In this document: one piece after another, positions 7,234 through 14,903 of the stretch
Layout of the letters: every line of letters starts with the position of its first letter
Numbering within the stretch: position 1 is the stretch's first letter
Assembly: GCF_000718635.1 (NCBI RefSeq)
Contig: NZ_JOBF01000041.1
Span: 1-35,089 of the forward strand
Source: Streptomyces varsoviensis
Lineage (GTDB): Bacteria > Actinomycetota > Actinomycetes > Streptomycetales > Streptomycetaceae
Reading direction: 5' to 3'
Length of the DNA stretch: 35,089 nucleotides
The notes under the pieces: model-generated
What the model saw: the letters and a program-made list of their open reading frames with translations, nothing else
Told to the model about the DNA's origin: nothing
The model's database searches: none
Program-made: the position numbers and the translations under genes

Positions 7234-8727
7234 TCACGCGGGTTTACGGGCGGCCTTCCAGTCCGGGTGGCCGGGCATGGGAGGGGTCTTCTGGCCGTAC
7301 AGCCAGGGGTGCAGGAACCCGCCGAGATCGCGCCCCGCGACCTGGGAGGCGAGGGCGGTGAAGTCGGCGGTGGAGGCGGTGGAGTCGCGGTGGAGGGCGA
7401 CCCAGGCGCGTTCCAGGCGGGCGAAGGCGGGCGCGCCGATCTCCTGGCGCAGGGCGTAGAGGACGAGTGCGCTGCCGTCGTAGACGACCGGGCGGAAGAT
7501 GCTGATCTTCTTGCCGGGGGCGGAGGCCTTGGGCGCGGCGGGCGGGCCGCCGGCGGCGCGCCAGGCGTCCGACCGGGCGTACGCGGCGCGCATCCGCTCG
7601 GTCAGCGGCTTCTTGGCCGTCTCCTGGGCGTACAGCGCCTCGTACCAGGTGGCGTGGGATTCGTTGAGCCAGACGTCGGACCAGCGGCGCGGGCTGACGC
7701 TGTCGCCGAACCACTGGTGCGCCAGCTCGTGGACCATGAGCGAGTCGACGTACCAGACGGGGTAGGCGGCGGTCTCGGTGAACAGCCGCCGTTCGAAGAG
7801 GGACAGGGTCTGGGTCTCCAGCTCGAAGCCGGTGGACGCGTCGGCGATCAGCAGCCCGTACGTCTCGAAGGGGTACCGCCCCACTTTCCCCTCCAGCCAC
7901 GCGAGCTGCTTCACCGTCCGCGCCAGCCGCTTCCCGAACCGGTCCCGGTCGGCGGCGGGCACCACGTCCCGTACGGGCAGTCCGTGCGTCCCGGTGCGGT
8001 GCAGGACGGCCGAGCGGCCGATGGAGACCTGGGTCAGCTCGGTGGCGATGGGGTGCGCCGAAACGTACGTCCAGGTGGTGTCGGCGCCCCGGCTGGTACG
8101 GCCGGCCGGGAGCCCGTTCGCGACGGCGGTGAGGGCCTTGGGCGCGGTGATGTGGAAGGTGAAGAATGCCTTGTCAGAGGGGTGGTCGTTGCAGGGGAAG
8201 ACGTGGTGGGCGACGTCGGCCTGGTTGGCCATGGCCAGCCCGTCGCGGGTGCGGACCCAGCCGCCGCCCGCGCCGCCGCGCGGATCGCTGGTGTGCCGGA
8301 CGGTGACGCGCAGGTGCTCGCCCCGCTCCACCGGGCGGGCGGGGGTCACGACGAGGTCCTCGCCGGCGGAGGCGAAGCGGGCGGGGCTGCCGCCGACGTC
8401 GACGGAGCGCACGGTGCCGTGCGAGAAGTCCAGGTTGAGGGTGGCCAGCCGCTCGGTGGCGCGGGCGTCGATGGTGGTGACGGCGTCCAGCGGGCGGTCG
8501 TTGCCGTGGTAGTCGAAGGCGATGTCGTAGGCGGCGACGTCGTAGCCGGGGTTGCCGAGTCCGGGGAAGAGCGGGTCGCCGATGTCCCGCTGTCCCCCGG
8601 CCGGCGGTGTCGCGGCCGCGACGAGGGCGGCCATGACGGCTGCGGCCAGGAGCGTACGGGCGGTGCGGCGCGCCGGAGCGCGCGCCCCCCGCGGTTTCGG
8701 GGCGTGTCCCCCGGCTGTGTGCGGCAT
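7234..8727 (-). CDS. M1-family zinc metallopeptidase, secreted
   Basis: Predicted exported aminopeptidase-like enzyme of 497 residues. The N-terminus has an Arg-rich segment and a hydrophobic stretch (LLAAAVMAALVAAATPPAGG), fitting a Sec or Tat signal with cleavage near residue 45. Zinc-binding HELAHQW lies at about residue 332, with the third ligand in NESHATW about 22 residues later. GFELE upstream stands where M1 enzymes carry the GxMEN exopeptidase motif. The protein stops after the catalytic and short helical part, shorter than aminopeptidase N (about 850 residues) and typical of the short actinobacterial M1 subgroup. An ATG at 8727 is preferred; a TTG two codons earlier is possible. The ribosome site is weak. 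Confidence 0.92.
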   Translation of the reverse strand: MPHTAGGHAPKPRGARAPARRTARTLLAAAVMAALVAAATPPAGGQRDIGDPLFPGLGNPGYDVAAYDIAFDYHGNDRPLDAVTTIDARATERLATLNLDFSHGTVRSVDVGGSPARFASAGEDLVVTPARPVERGEHLRVTVRHTSDPRGGAGGGWVRTRDGLAMANQADVAHHVFPCNDHPSDKAFFTFHITAPKALTAVANGLPAGRTSRGADTTWTYVSAHPIATELTQVSIGRSAVLHRTGTHGLPVRDVVPAADRDRFGKRLARTVKQLAWLEGKVGRYPFETYGLLIADASTGFELETQTLSLFERRLFTETAAYPVWYVDSLMVHELAHQWFGDSVSPRRWSDVWLNESHATWYEALYAQETAKKPLTERMRAAYARSDAWRAAGGPPAAPKASAPGKKISIFRPVVYDGSALVLYALRQEIGAPAFARLERAWVALHRDSTASTADFTALASQVAGRDLGGFLHPWLYGQKTPPMPGHPDWKAARKPA

Positions 8728-8882
8728 GATCAACCGGTATCAGCGCGCGGGCCGCGCTCGTGGGCGGCGCGGCAGGATCCCACCCGTACGAGCGTGTCCT
8801 GGGCGGCCCCCATTGCCCCTGGGGCCCCCTGTAGCCGCCTACGGGCCCACACTCGCCACCCCTACGGACCGGCCATCCCCGC

Positions 8883-11204
8883 CTACGAACCCGCCGTCGC
8901 CACCTGCCGTACCGCGCGCGTCACGTCGTAGACCCCGGCCACCCGGCGCATGGCCCGCATCAGCTCCGGGAGCCGCGCGGCGGCGGGCAGTTGGAGCGTG
9001 TACGTATGGCGCACCCGCTGTTCGCGGGGGGCCTCGACGGCCGCCGAGACGACCGCCGCGCCCGTCGCCGCGATGGCCTCCGTGAGGTCGGCGAGCAGAT
9101 GCGGGCGGCTGAAGGACTCGGCGAGGAGGGTGACGCGGTAGCCGTGGGCCTCCTCGTCCCGCGCTCCGGCCCAGCGCACGGCCACGGGAGCGCGCCCGGT
9201 GGCGGCCATGCGGCCGACGGCCGGGCAGTGCGCGCGGTGCGCGGTGACGACGCCGCCGCGGACGGCGAAGCCGGTGATCTCGTCCGGCGGTACGGGCGTG
9301 CAGCACCCCGCGAGGCGCACGGCGGCGTCCCGGCCGGCGGCGACGGCCGCGGGGTGGCCCGTCGACCGCCGCTCCGCCGCTCCGGGCTGGTCCTGGTCGG
9401 CGAACCGGCCGCCCCCGCCGGCAGGCCGCTGCCCCGCTACGGTCCGGGCCTCGGCGACCGGCCGCGCCCCCTCGGCAGGCCGCTCCCCGGGCACGGCCCG
9501 GCCCTCGGCACCTGATCGCTCCCCCTCCGCAGGCCGCCCGCAGCCCCCGGCGGGCCCGCCACTCCCGGCGCCCGGTCCCGGCCCCGATGGCCGGTCTCCG
9601 GACCGTACGGGCGGGACGCGGGGCGCGATGGGGTCCGGTGCCGGGTGGGCGGCCAGCCAGCGGCCGATGGCGATCCGCGCGGCGGGCGTACGGGCGTGCT
9701 CCAGCCAGTCCGGCGCGGGCCCGGAGGCGGCGTCCCGTGACATCAGCAGGTGCAGGGTGTCGCCGTCGCGCAGGACCGTACTGAGCGTCGCCAGGCGGCC
9801 GTTGACGCGGGCGCCGATGCAGGCGTGTGCGGCCTCGCCGTGCTGCGCGTACGCGGCGTCGACGCAGCTCGCGCCGGCGGGCAGGCCGAGCGTGCCGCCG
9901 TCCGCGCGGAAGACGGTGACCTCGCGGTCCTCGGCGAGGTCGGCGCGGAGCGAGGTCCAGAAGGTGTCGGGGTCGGGGGTGGCGCGCTGCCAGTCGAGGA
10001 GGCGGGAGAGCCAGCCGGGGCGGGTGGGGTCCTCGCGCTCCCCGGCCGGCGCCGGCCGGGCGGGCCCCTCGGCGGCGTACGGGTTGCCCAGGGCGATCAC
10101 TCCGGCCTCGGCGACCCGGTGCATCTGGTGGGTGCGGATGAGGACTTCGGCGATCTCGCCGCCGGGCCCGGCGACCGCGGTGTGCAGGGACTGGTAGAGG
10201 TTGAACTTCGGTACGGCGATGAAGTCCTTGAACTCCGAGACGACGGGCGTGAAGCAGGTGTGCAGTTCGCCGAGGACGGCGTAGCAGTCGGCGTCCTCCT
10301 CCACGAGGGCCAGCACCCGCCCGAAGTCGGCGCCGGTGAGCTGGCCGCGGCGGAGCAGCACCCGGTGCACGGAGACCAAGTGCCGCGGCCGGACGTGGAC
10401 TTCCGCCGCGACGCCCGCCTCGCGCAGCACGGCCCGCAGGCCGCTCGCGGTGGCCTCCAGGGGGTCGGTGCGGCCCGCGCGGGCGGCGACCAGGTCGCGG
10501 GTGCGGGCGTACTCCTCGGGGTGCAGGATCGCGAAGACCAGGTCCTCCAACTCGCTTTTCAGCGCCTGCACTCCGAGCCGTTCGGCGAGCGGGATGAGGA
10601 CGTCGCGGGTGACCCTGGCGATGCGGGCCTGTTTCTCGGGGCGCATCACGCCGAGGGTGCGCATGTTGTGCAGCCGGTCGGCGAGCTTGATGGACATCAC
10701 ACGGACGTCGTTGCCCGTGGCGACGAGCATCTTGCGGAACGTCTCCGGTTCGGCCGCCGCCCCGTAGTCGACCTTCTCCAGCTTCGTGACCCCGTCGACC
10801 AGATAGCGCACCTCCTCGCCGAACTGCTCCCGGACCTGATCGAGCGTCACCTCGGTGTCCTCGACCGTGTCGTGCAGCAGGGAGGCCGTCAACGTGGTGG
10901 TCTCCGCGCCGAGTTCGGCGAGAATGAGGGTGACGGCGAGCGGGTGCGTGATGTAGGGCTCGCCGCTTTTGCGCGTCTGGCCGCGGTGCGAGGACTCGGC
11001 GAGTACGTACGCCTGGCGCAGCACGTCGAGGTCGGCGCCGGGGTGGTGGCCGCGGTGCACCTTCGCCACGTGGTCGATGGCGTCCGGCAGCCCGTCGCGC
11101 GATCCGGGGCCGCTGAGCGCCGCGCGCCCGAGCCGCCTCAGATCGATGCGGGGGCGGCCGCGCCTGCGGCCGAGAGCGGCGTGGTTCGTGGCCTCTGCGC
11201 CCAT
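8883..11204 (-). CDS. RelA/SpoT-homologue (RSH) protein, intact hydrolase, degenerate synthetase
   Basis: RSH enzymes make and break (p)ppGpp. Visible order: HD hydrolase domain (HRGQTRKSGEPYITHP at about 73, LLHDTVEDT at about 109, KLADRLHNMRTL), all key His/Asp present; synthetase domain (about 265-390); TGS (about 435-500); low-complexity Pro/Gly/Arg segment (about 530-625); CC-type zinc-finger segment (LAGCCTPVPPDEITGF); C-terminal ACT domain. In the synthetase domain the RxKH...SI signature reads RPRHLVSVHR, and the Arg of the family D..GIR motif is replaced, though FKDFIAVPK and YQSLHTAV remain. Synthetase activity is therefore doubtful. This is probably the Streptomyces second RSH gene (rshA type) rather than relA. 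Start: ATG 11204 with GGAGG 4-6 nt upstream; GTG 11279 or ATG 11276 would add 24-25 residues. Confidence 0.9.
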   Translation of the reverse strand: MGAEATNHAALGRRRGRPRIDLRRLGRAALSGPGSRDGLPDAIDHVAKVHRGHHPGADLDVLRQAYVLAESSHRGQTRKSGEPYITHPLAVTLILAELGAETTTLTASLLHDTVEDTEVTLDQVREQFGEEVRYLVDGVTKLEKVDYGAAAEPETFRKMLVATGNDVRVMSIKLADRLHNMRTLGVMRPEKQARIARVTRDVLIPLAERLGVQALKSELEDLVFAILHPEEYARTRDLVAARAGRTDPLEATASGLRAVLREAGVAAEVHVRPRHLVSVHRVLLRRGQLTGADFGRVLALVEEDADCYAVLGELHTCFTPVVSEFKDFIAVPKFNLYQSLHTAVAGPGGEIAEVLIRTHQMHRVAEAGVIALGNPYAAEGPARPAPAGEREDPTRPGWLSRLLDWQRATPDPDTFWTSLRADLAEDREVTVFRADGGTLGLPAGASCVDAAYAQHGEAAHACIGARVNGRLATLSTVLRDGDTLHLLMSRDAASGPAPDWLEHARTPAARIAIGRWLAAHPAPDPIAPRVPPVRSGDRPSGPGPGAGSGGPAGGCGRPAEGERSGAEGRAVPGERPAEGARPVAEARTVAGQRPAGGGGRFADQDQPGAAERRSTGHPAAVAAGRDAAVRLAGCCTPVPPDEITGFAVRGGVVTAHRAHCPAVGRMAATGRAPVAVRWAGARDEEAHGYRVTLLAESFSRPHLLADLTEAIAATGAAVVSAAVEAPREQRVRHTYTLQLPAAARLPELMRAMRRVAGVYDVTRAVRQVATAGS

Positions 11205-11420
11205 GCGCACCTCCGGCAGCGTCGACCGGCGGTCGGCTGGCGCCTCCGGGCCGGTGATTGATGCTACCGACCCCATCACGCAGCGCTCACCGCCTCTCGC
11301 CCAGAGTGAAACGGATCACCCATTCGAGCGAACAAGTGGAGCGCTCGGCGATGTTCGCCCGTAAAAGACCGCCGTCCCGCGCGCGCGTGCCTGAGCATTT
11401 CGCCCTACTGGATGCGCGCC

Positions 11421-11442
11421 GCTGTCCCGAACCGGGGACAGC
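11421..11442 (-). terminator. Hairpin after dapF
   Basis: Perfect 8-bp inverted repeat GCTGTCCC/GGGACAGC with a 6-nt loop, starting 10 nt after the dapF stop. It is a plausible intrinsic terminator without a U-tract. Confidence 0.6.
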
Positions 11443-11452
11443 GGGAAAGCCG

Positions 11453-12346
11453 TCAGGCGGAGAGCGCCGAGTCCAGCCAGGCCGGGTCGAGGGTCCCTTC
11501 CGCGACGATCACGGCGGGGCCGGTCATGTCGACGGTCCCATCCGGGTTCTCGGTGATCAGCAGTCGGCCGCCCGGCAGGTCCACGGTGTACGTGACGGCC
11601 AGCCCCGTGACGGCCGGGTCGGCGCCGTCGCGGCGGGCGGCGGCGACCATGACGGCGCACGCGCCCGTACCGCAGGAGCGGGTCTCGCCGGAGCCGCGCT
11701 CGTGCACGCGCATCGCGACGTGGCGCGGGCCGCGGTCGACGACGAACTCGACGTTGGCGCCGTCGGGGTAGGCGGCGGCCGGACTGACGGCGGGGGCGGT
11801 GAGCAGGTCGCCCGCCTCGGCGAGATCGCCGACGAAGGAGATGGCGTGCGGGTTGCCCATGTTCACGTTGCGGGCGGGCCAGCGCAGGTCCCCGACCGCC
11901 ACGGTGACCTCGCCGGCGGGGAGCCGCGCGGCCCCCATCCCGACGGTGACATCGCCGAATTCGCCCTCGGCGTCGGACTTGGCGATGTGCACCCGGCGCA
12001 CGCCGGCGCGCGTGGCGACGGCGAGGTCGCCTTCCCCGACGAGACCGGCGCGCTGGAGGTAGCGCGCGAAGACGCGCACGCCGTTGCCGCACATCTCGGC
12101 GACGGAGCCGTCGCTGTTGCGGTAGTCCATGAACCACTCGGCGTCGTCCGCCATCGGCCGCGCCTCGGGGTGCGCCACGGACCGTACGACCCGCAGCACG
12201 CCGTCCCCGCCGATGCCGGCCCGCCGGTCGCACAGGCGCGCGACGGCCGCCGGGGACAGCTCCAGCCGTCCGTCGGGGTCGGGGAGGATCACGAAGTCGT
12301 TCTCGGTTCCGTGTCCCTTGAGGAAGGCGATACCTGTGGTGCTCAC
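11453..12346 (-). CDS. dapF: Diaminopimelate epimerase
   Basis: Interconverts LL- and meso-diaminopimelate for lysine and peptidoglycan synthesis; Streptomyces uses the LL form in its wall and meso for lysine. 297 residues, slightly longer than the 275-residue norm. Both active-site cysteines are present: MCGNGVR (about 85) and SCGTGACA (about 222). N-terminal FLKGHGTENDFV and NPHAISFV are also diagnostic. The GTG start at 12346 directly precedes STTGIAFLKGHG; the ribosome site is weak. Downstream of the small membrane-protein gene (28-bp gap), probably co-transcribed. Confidence 0.96.
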   Translation of the reverse strand: MSTTGIAFLKGHGTENDFVILPDPDGRLELSPAAVARLCDRRAGIGGDGVLRVVRSVAHPEARPMADDAEWFMDYRNSDGSVAEMCGNGVRVFARYLQRAGLVGEGDLAVATRAGVRRVHIAKSDAEGEFGDVTVGMGAARLPAGEVTVAVGDLRWPARNVNMGNPHAISFVGDLAEAGDLLTAPAVSPAAAYPDGANVEFVVDRGPRHVAMRVHERGSGETRSCGTGACAVMVAAARRDGADPAVTGLAVTYTVDLPGGRLLITENPDGTVDMTGPAVIVAEGTLDPAWLDSALSA

Positions 12347-12374
12347 ACGTCGATGGTACGGGCTCCGCGGGCCT

Positions 12375-12929
12375 TTATCGCAGCCGGGAGACGCGCCAGA
12401 CGGCCAGCGCGACCAGGGCCACGGCGACGGCCGTGTACAGCGCCACGTACCGCCAGTCGGGCCGCCGCCCGGAGCCGCGGGGCGGCAGGCCGGGCCAGGT
12501 GTATCCGACGCGGCGGGCCGCCATCACGCCCCAGCCGGCCGCGCAGCAACTGATGAGCAGCCCGAGCATGGCGACCACCCGGCCGCCGTCGCCGAACTCG
12601 AAGGCGAGCGGGAAGGCGAACATCAGCGAGCCGAGGGCGGCGAGCATGACGATCGGCGCGAGCTGCCAGATCCGCAACCGGCGCTGGGGGCGCAGATCGC
12701 GGAAGGACTCCGGGGCGGAGCCCGCGCCCTCCTCCGGGCCGTCGTCGGCCACGGCCGCGGGCCCGTCGCCGGCGATGGTTCCGGACGCGTCGCCACGGAT
12801 GGTTCCGGGCACGTCGTCGACGCCGCCGGGGCGGCCGTCGCCGCCGATGCCGCCGGGGCCGTCCGGAGCCAGTGGTTCCGGCTCGTTTCCCTGCTGCGGC
12901 TGCGGTCTGTCGCGAGGGCCGGCCTCCAT
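12375..12929 (-). CDS. Small membrane protein, unknown function
   Basis: 184 residues. The first 80 are acidic, Gly/Asp/Pro-rich and disordered with repeated GDG motifs. A basic patch (RPQRRLRIW) precedes three predicted membrane helices: LAPIVMLAALGSLMFAF, VVAMLGLLISCCAAGWG and YVALYTAVAVALVALAV. ATG 12929 was chosen because GGGAGGG lies 9 nt upstream; a GTG at 12959 would add ten residues. It lies between miaA and dapF and I recall a similar membrane protein there in other streptomycetes. No catalytic motif is visible. Confidence 0.78.
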   Translation of the reverse strand: MEAGPRDRPQPQQGNEPEPLAPDGPGGIGGDGRPGGVDDVPGTIRGDASGTIAGDGPAAVADDGPEEGAGSAPESFRDLRPQRRLRIWQLAPIVMLAALGSLMFAFPLAFEFGDGGRVVAMLGLLISCCAAGWGVMAARRVGYTWPGLPPRGSGRRPDWRYVALYTAVAVALVALAVWRVSRLR

Positions 12930-12988
12930 CGCCACGCGCCCTCCCAACTCGGATTTCACGGCTCGTTACAGCTCGATCGGAGCTCGAT

Positions 12989-13040
12989 GATGGCACGCTC
13001 GCGGAGGCCGCAAGGCCGCCCGGAGCGTCCCGATGCCATC
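12989..13040 (-). terminator. Compound stem-loop after miaA
   Basis: Nested inverted repeats begin 6 bp after the miaA stop: outer GATGGCA/TGCCATC (12989-12995 and 13034-13040), then CGCTC/GAGCG with a bulge, and an inner GGCC...GGCC cap. It is a good candidate for a terminator or a partial stop between miaA and the membrane-protein gene. Confidence 0.6.
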
Positions 13041-13046
13041 ACGTGA

Positions 13047-13985
13047 TCAGGCTGTGACCGTCCGTTCGACCAACGCCAACGCGTGCGCTTCCAGTTCCGC
13101 CCGGCGGCCGGCCGCGCCGCTCAGCCAGTGGACCCTGGGGTCGCGCCGGAACCACGAGTCCTGGCGGCGCGCGAAGCGCTTGGTGGCCCGTACGGTCTCG
13201 GCGCGCGCCGCCTCCTCCGTGGCCTCCCCCGCGAGGTGCGCGAGCACCTGCTGGTAGCCGAGGGCGCGGGAGGCGGTGCGGCCCTCGCGCAGCCCGGCGC
13301 GCTCCAGTCCCCGCACCTCGTCCACGAGCCCGGCCTCCCACATGCGGTCCACGCGCAGCGCGATCCGCTCGTCCAGCTCGGGCCGCTCCACGTCGACGCC
13401 GATCTGGAGGGTGTCGTACACGCCCTCGTGGCCGGGCAGGTTCGCGGTGAAGGGGCGGCCGGTCAGCTCGATGACCTCCAGGGCGCGCACGATGCGCCGC
13501 CCGTTGCCGGGCAGGATCGCGCGGGCGGCCGCGGGGTCGGCGGCAGCCAGCCGGGCGTGCAGCGCCCCGGAGCCGTCCCGCTCCAACTCGTCCTCCAGGC
13601 GGGCCCGTACCGCCGGGTCGGTGCCCGGGAAGTCCATCGCGTCGATCGCGCCCTTGATGTAGAGCCCGGAGCCGCCGACGAGGACGGGGGTGCGGCCCTC
13701 TGCGAGCAGCCGGTCGATCTCGGCGCGGGCCAGCCGCTGGTACTCGGCGACGCTGGCGGTCTCCGTCACGTCCCAGATGTCGAGGAGCCGGTGGACCACC
13801 CCCTCGCGCTCCGCGACCGTCAGCTTGGCCGTGCCGATGTCCATGCCCTTGTAGAGCTGCATGGAGTCGGCGTTGACGACCTCGCCGCCCAGCCGGCGGG
13901 CGATGGCGACGCCCAGGTCGGACTTGCCCGCCGCGGTGGGGCCGACGACTGCGATGACCCGCGGTGCGGGGACTGCGCTGTTCAC
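13047..13985 (-). CDS. miaA: tRNA dimethylallyltransferase
   Basis: Adds a dimethylallyl group to A37 of tRNAs reading U-starting codons, the substrate of MiaB encoded further along in the window. 312 residues. P-loop VVGPTAAGKSDLG (about 14-22); NADSMQLYKGMDIGTAK carries the catalytic Asp and prenyl-acceptor region; GGSGLYIKG and the C-terminal RYAKRQ-like segment (RFARRQDSWFRRD) are typical. GTG start at 13985 without a strong ribosome site. Probably first gene of a leftward unit with the membrane-protein gene and dapF, although the compound stem-loop lies after it. Confidence 0.97.
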   Translation of the reverse strand: MNSAVPAPRVIAVVGPTAAGKSDLGVAIARRLGGEVVNADSMQLYKGMDIGTAKLTVAEREGVVHRLLDIWDVTETASVAEYQRLARAEIDRLLAEGRTPVLVGGSGLYIKGAIDAMDFPGTDPAVRARLEDELERDGSGALHARLAAADPAAARAILPGNGRRIVRALEVIELTGRPFTANLPGHEGVYDTLQIGVDVERPELDERIALRVDRMWEAGLVDEVRGLERAGLREGRTASRALGYQQVLAHLAGEATEEAARAETVRATKRFARRQDSWFRRDPRVHWLSGAAGRRAELEAHALALVERTVTA

Positions 13986-14041
13986 AGGGGTCAGTCTCGC
14001 AAACCTCGGGCGCGCTCCTCGAATGAGCTACGTGACGCGGC

Positions 14042-14079
14042 GCTGTCGGGTTCGTTGCCTGTTGCGAGGTTCCGACAGC
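14042..14079. promoter_or_regulatory. Inverted repeat in the miaA / small-gene divergent region
   Basis: GCTGTCGG (14042-14049) and CCGACAGC (14072-14079) form a perfect 8-bp inverted repeat with a 22-nt spacer in the 185-bp region between divergent genes. It may be an operator or an RNA hairpin; nothing decides between them. A TAAGGT hexamer at 14153-14158 could be a -10 element for the rightward gene but would put the start site on its ribosome site. Confidence 0.3.
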
Positions 14080-14170
14080 CGGTTTACGGGCCGGTGCCCC
14101 AGTGACGTCGTAAGGGGACGCTCAGGGCCACGCGGGATTTCGCCCACACGAGTAAGGTAATGGAGCAGAT

Positions 14171-14458
14171 ATGGGCGTGTTTTCAAGGTTTCGCCGGAAG
14201 CGGGCCGAGGCGTCAACCGAGGAGGCTGCCGCCGCCACTCTGACGGCGGAGCCGGCCGGGGCGGCGCGGTCCGCCGAAGCCGCGGACGCGGCCACGGCAG
14301 CCGACGAGGCCGCGGAGGCGAGCGTGGACAGCGGTACGGAGCGGTCGGAGGAGCCGTGCGGGGCCAAGAGCGCCGCTGCCGAGGCGGTGGAGATTCCGAA
14401 GCAGCAGTCCGCGCAGGCGGCCGCCGACAGCGAGGCCGGTGAGGGCGCCCGCAGTTAA
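14171..14458 (+). CDS. Small acidic Ala/Glu-rich protein, unknown
   Basis: 95 residues: a basic N-terminus (MGVFSRFRRKR) followed by an Ala/Glu/Ser-rich acidic stretch predicted to be disordered or helical, with one Cys (SEEPCGAKS). ATG with GGAG 5 nt upstream. It is 24 bp ahead of the antitoxin-like gene in the same direction and both proteins open with a short MG-hydrophobic segment, so they are probably co-transcribed. No family recognised with confidence. Confidence 0.72.
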   Translation: MGVFSRFRRKRAEASTEEAAAATLTAEPAGAARSAEAADAATAADEAAEASVDSGTERSEEPCGAKSAAAEAVEIPKQQSAQAAADSEAGEGARS

Positions 14459-14482
14459 GTCCTCCGAGAGGGAAGGTGGCCC

Positions 14483-14737
14483 ATGGGCCTGTTGGACAAT
14501 CTGAAGGCCAAGCTCGAACCGGTGAAGGACAAGGCCGGCGACCTCGCGCAGCAGCACGGGGACAAGATCGAGCAGGGTCTGGCGAAGGCGGCCCGGACGG
14601 TCGACTCCAAGACCAAGGGCAAGTACAGCAGCCAGATCGAGACCGGCACGGGCAAGGCCAAGGAAGCCCTCGACCGCCTCGCCCGGAAGGACGAAGGCGA
14701 TGGCAAGGGCGCGGGCGGCGGCTCGGCGCCTTCCTGA
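14483..14737 (+). CDS. MT0933-like antitoxin family protein
   Basis: 84 residues, Lys/Asp/Ala-rich amphipathic protein: MGLLDNLKAKLEPVKDKAG at the start, and DSKTKGKYSSQIETGTGKAKEAL in the middle, the latter being the KTGGKY-type core of the MT0933/Rv0909 antitoxin family. ATG with GAAGG 6 nt upstream. In mycobacteria the partner is a START/SRPBCC-like toxin, but no such gene is adjacent here, and the neighbours are an unknown small acidic protein (+) and a convergent LigB-like gene. It may function as a stress or DNA/RNA-associated protein rather than a true antitoxin. Confidence 0.75.
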   Translation: MGLLDNLKAKLEPVKDKAGDLAQQHGDKIEQGLAKAARTVDSKTKGKYSSQIETGTGKAKEALDRLARKDEGDGKGAGGGSAPS

Positions 14738-14744
14738 ACCCTCC

Positions 14745-14799
14745 GCGACGCGGGTGCGGGGCGGCGGGGACCACGGTTCCGCCGCGGCGCCCGCGTCGC
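14745..14799 (+). terminator. Long hairpin after the antitoxin-like gene
   Basis: Arms GCGACGCGGGTGC (14745-14757) and GCGCCCGCGTCGC (14787-14799), 13 bp with one G-U pair, start 7 nt after the stop. An inner CGGCGG/CCGCCG stem extends it. The right arm is part of a duplicated sequence, so a second copy (14818-14830) could also pair. Confidence 0.7.
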
Positions 14800-14844
14800 G
14801 CCATGTCCGGCGCTAAGGCGCCCGCGTCGCGCCATGTCCGGTGC
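14786..14844. repeat. 31-bp-period direct duplication
   Basis: A 28-bp sequence starting GGCGCCCGCGTCGCGCCATG occurs at 14786-14813 and again at 14817-14844 with one mismatch. It sits in the 166-bp gap between convergent genes and includes the 3' arm of the terminator. Confidence 0.9.
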
Positions 14845-14903
14845 CGCGCCGTCCCCGTACGGCGAGCGCGGGGACACACGAGTCCCGTGTCGCCCGGTCC
14901 GCG

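Noticed and set aside
8728..8882. Terminator between the RSH gene and the M1 peptidase gene
   Set aside because: Only a 6-bp GGCCCC/GGGGCC pairing was found, too weak to list as a feature.
9750..11261. Long + strand frame opposite the RSH gene
   Set aside because: No domain, composition typical of an antisense shadow.
12960..13046. Small gene between miaA and the membrane protein
   Set aside because: No start with a ribosome site; the stretch is explained by the compound stem-loop.
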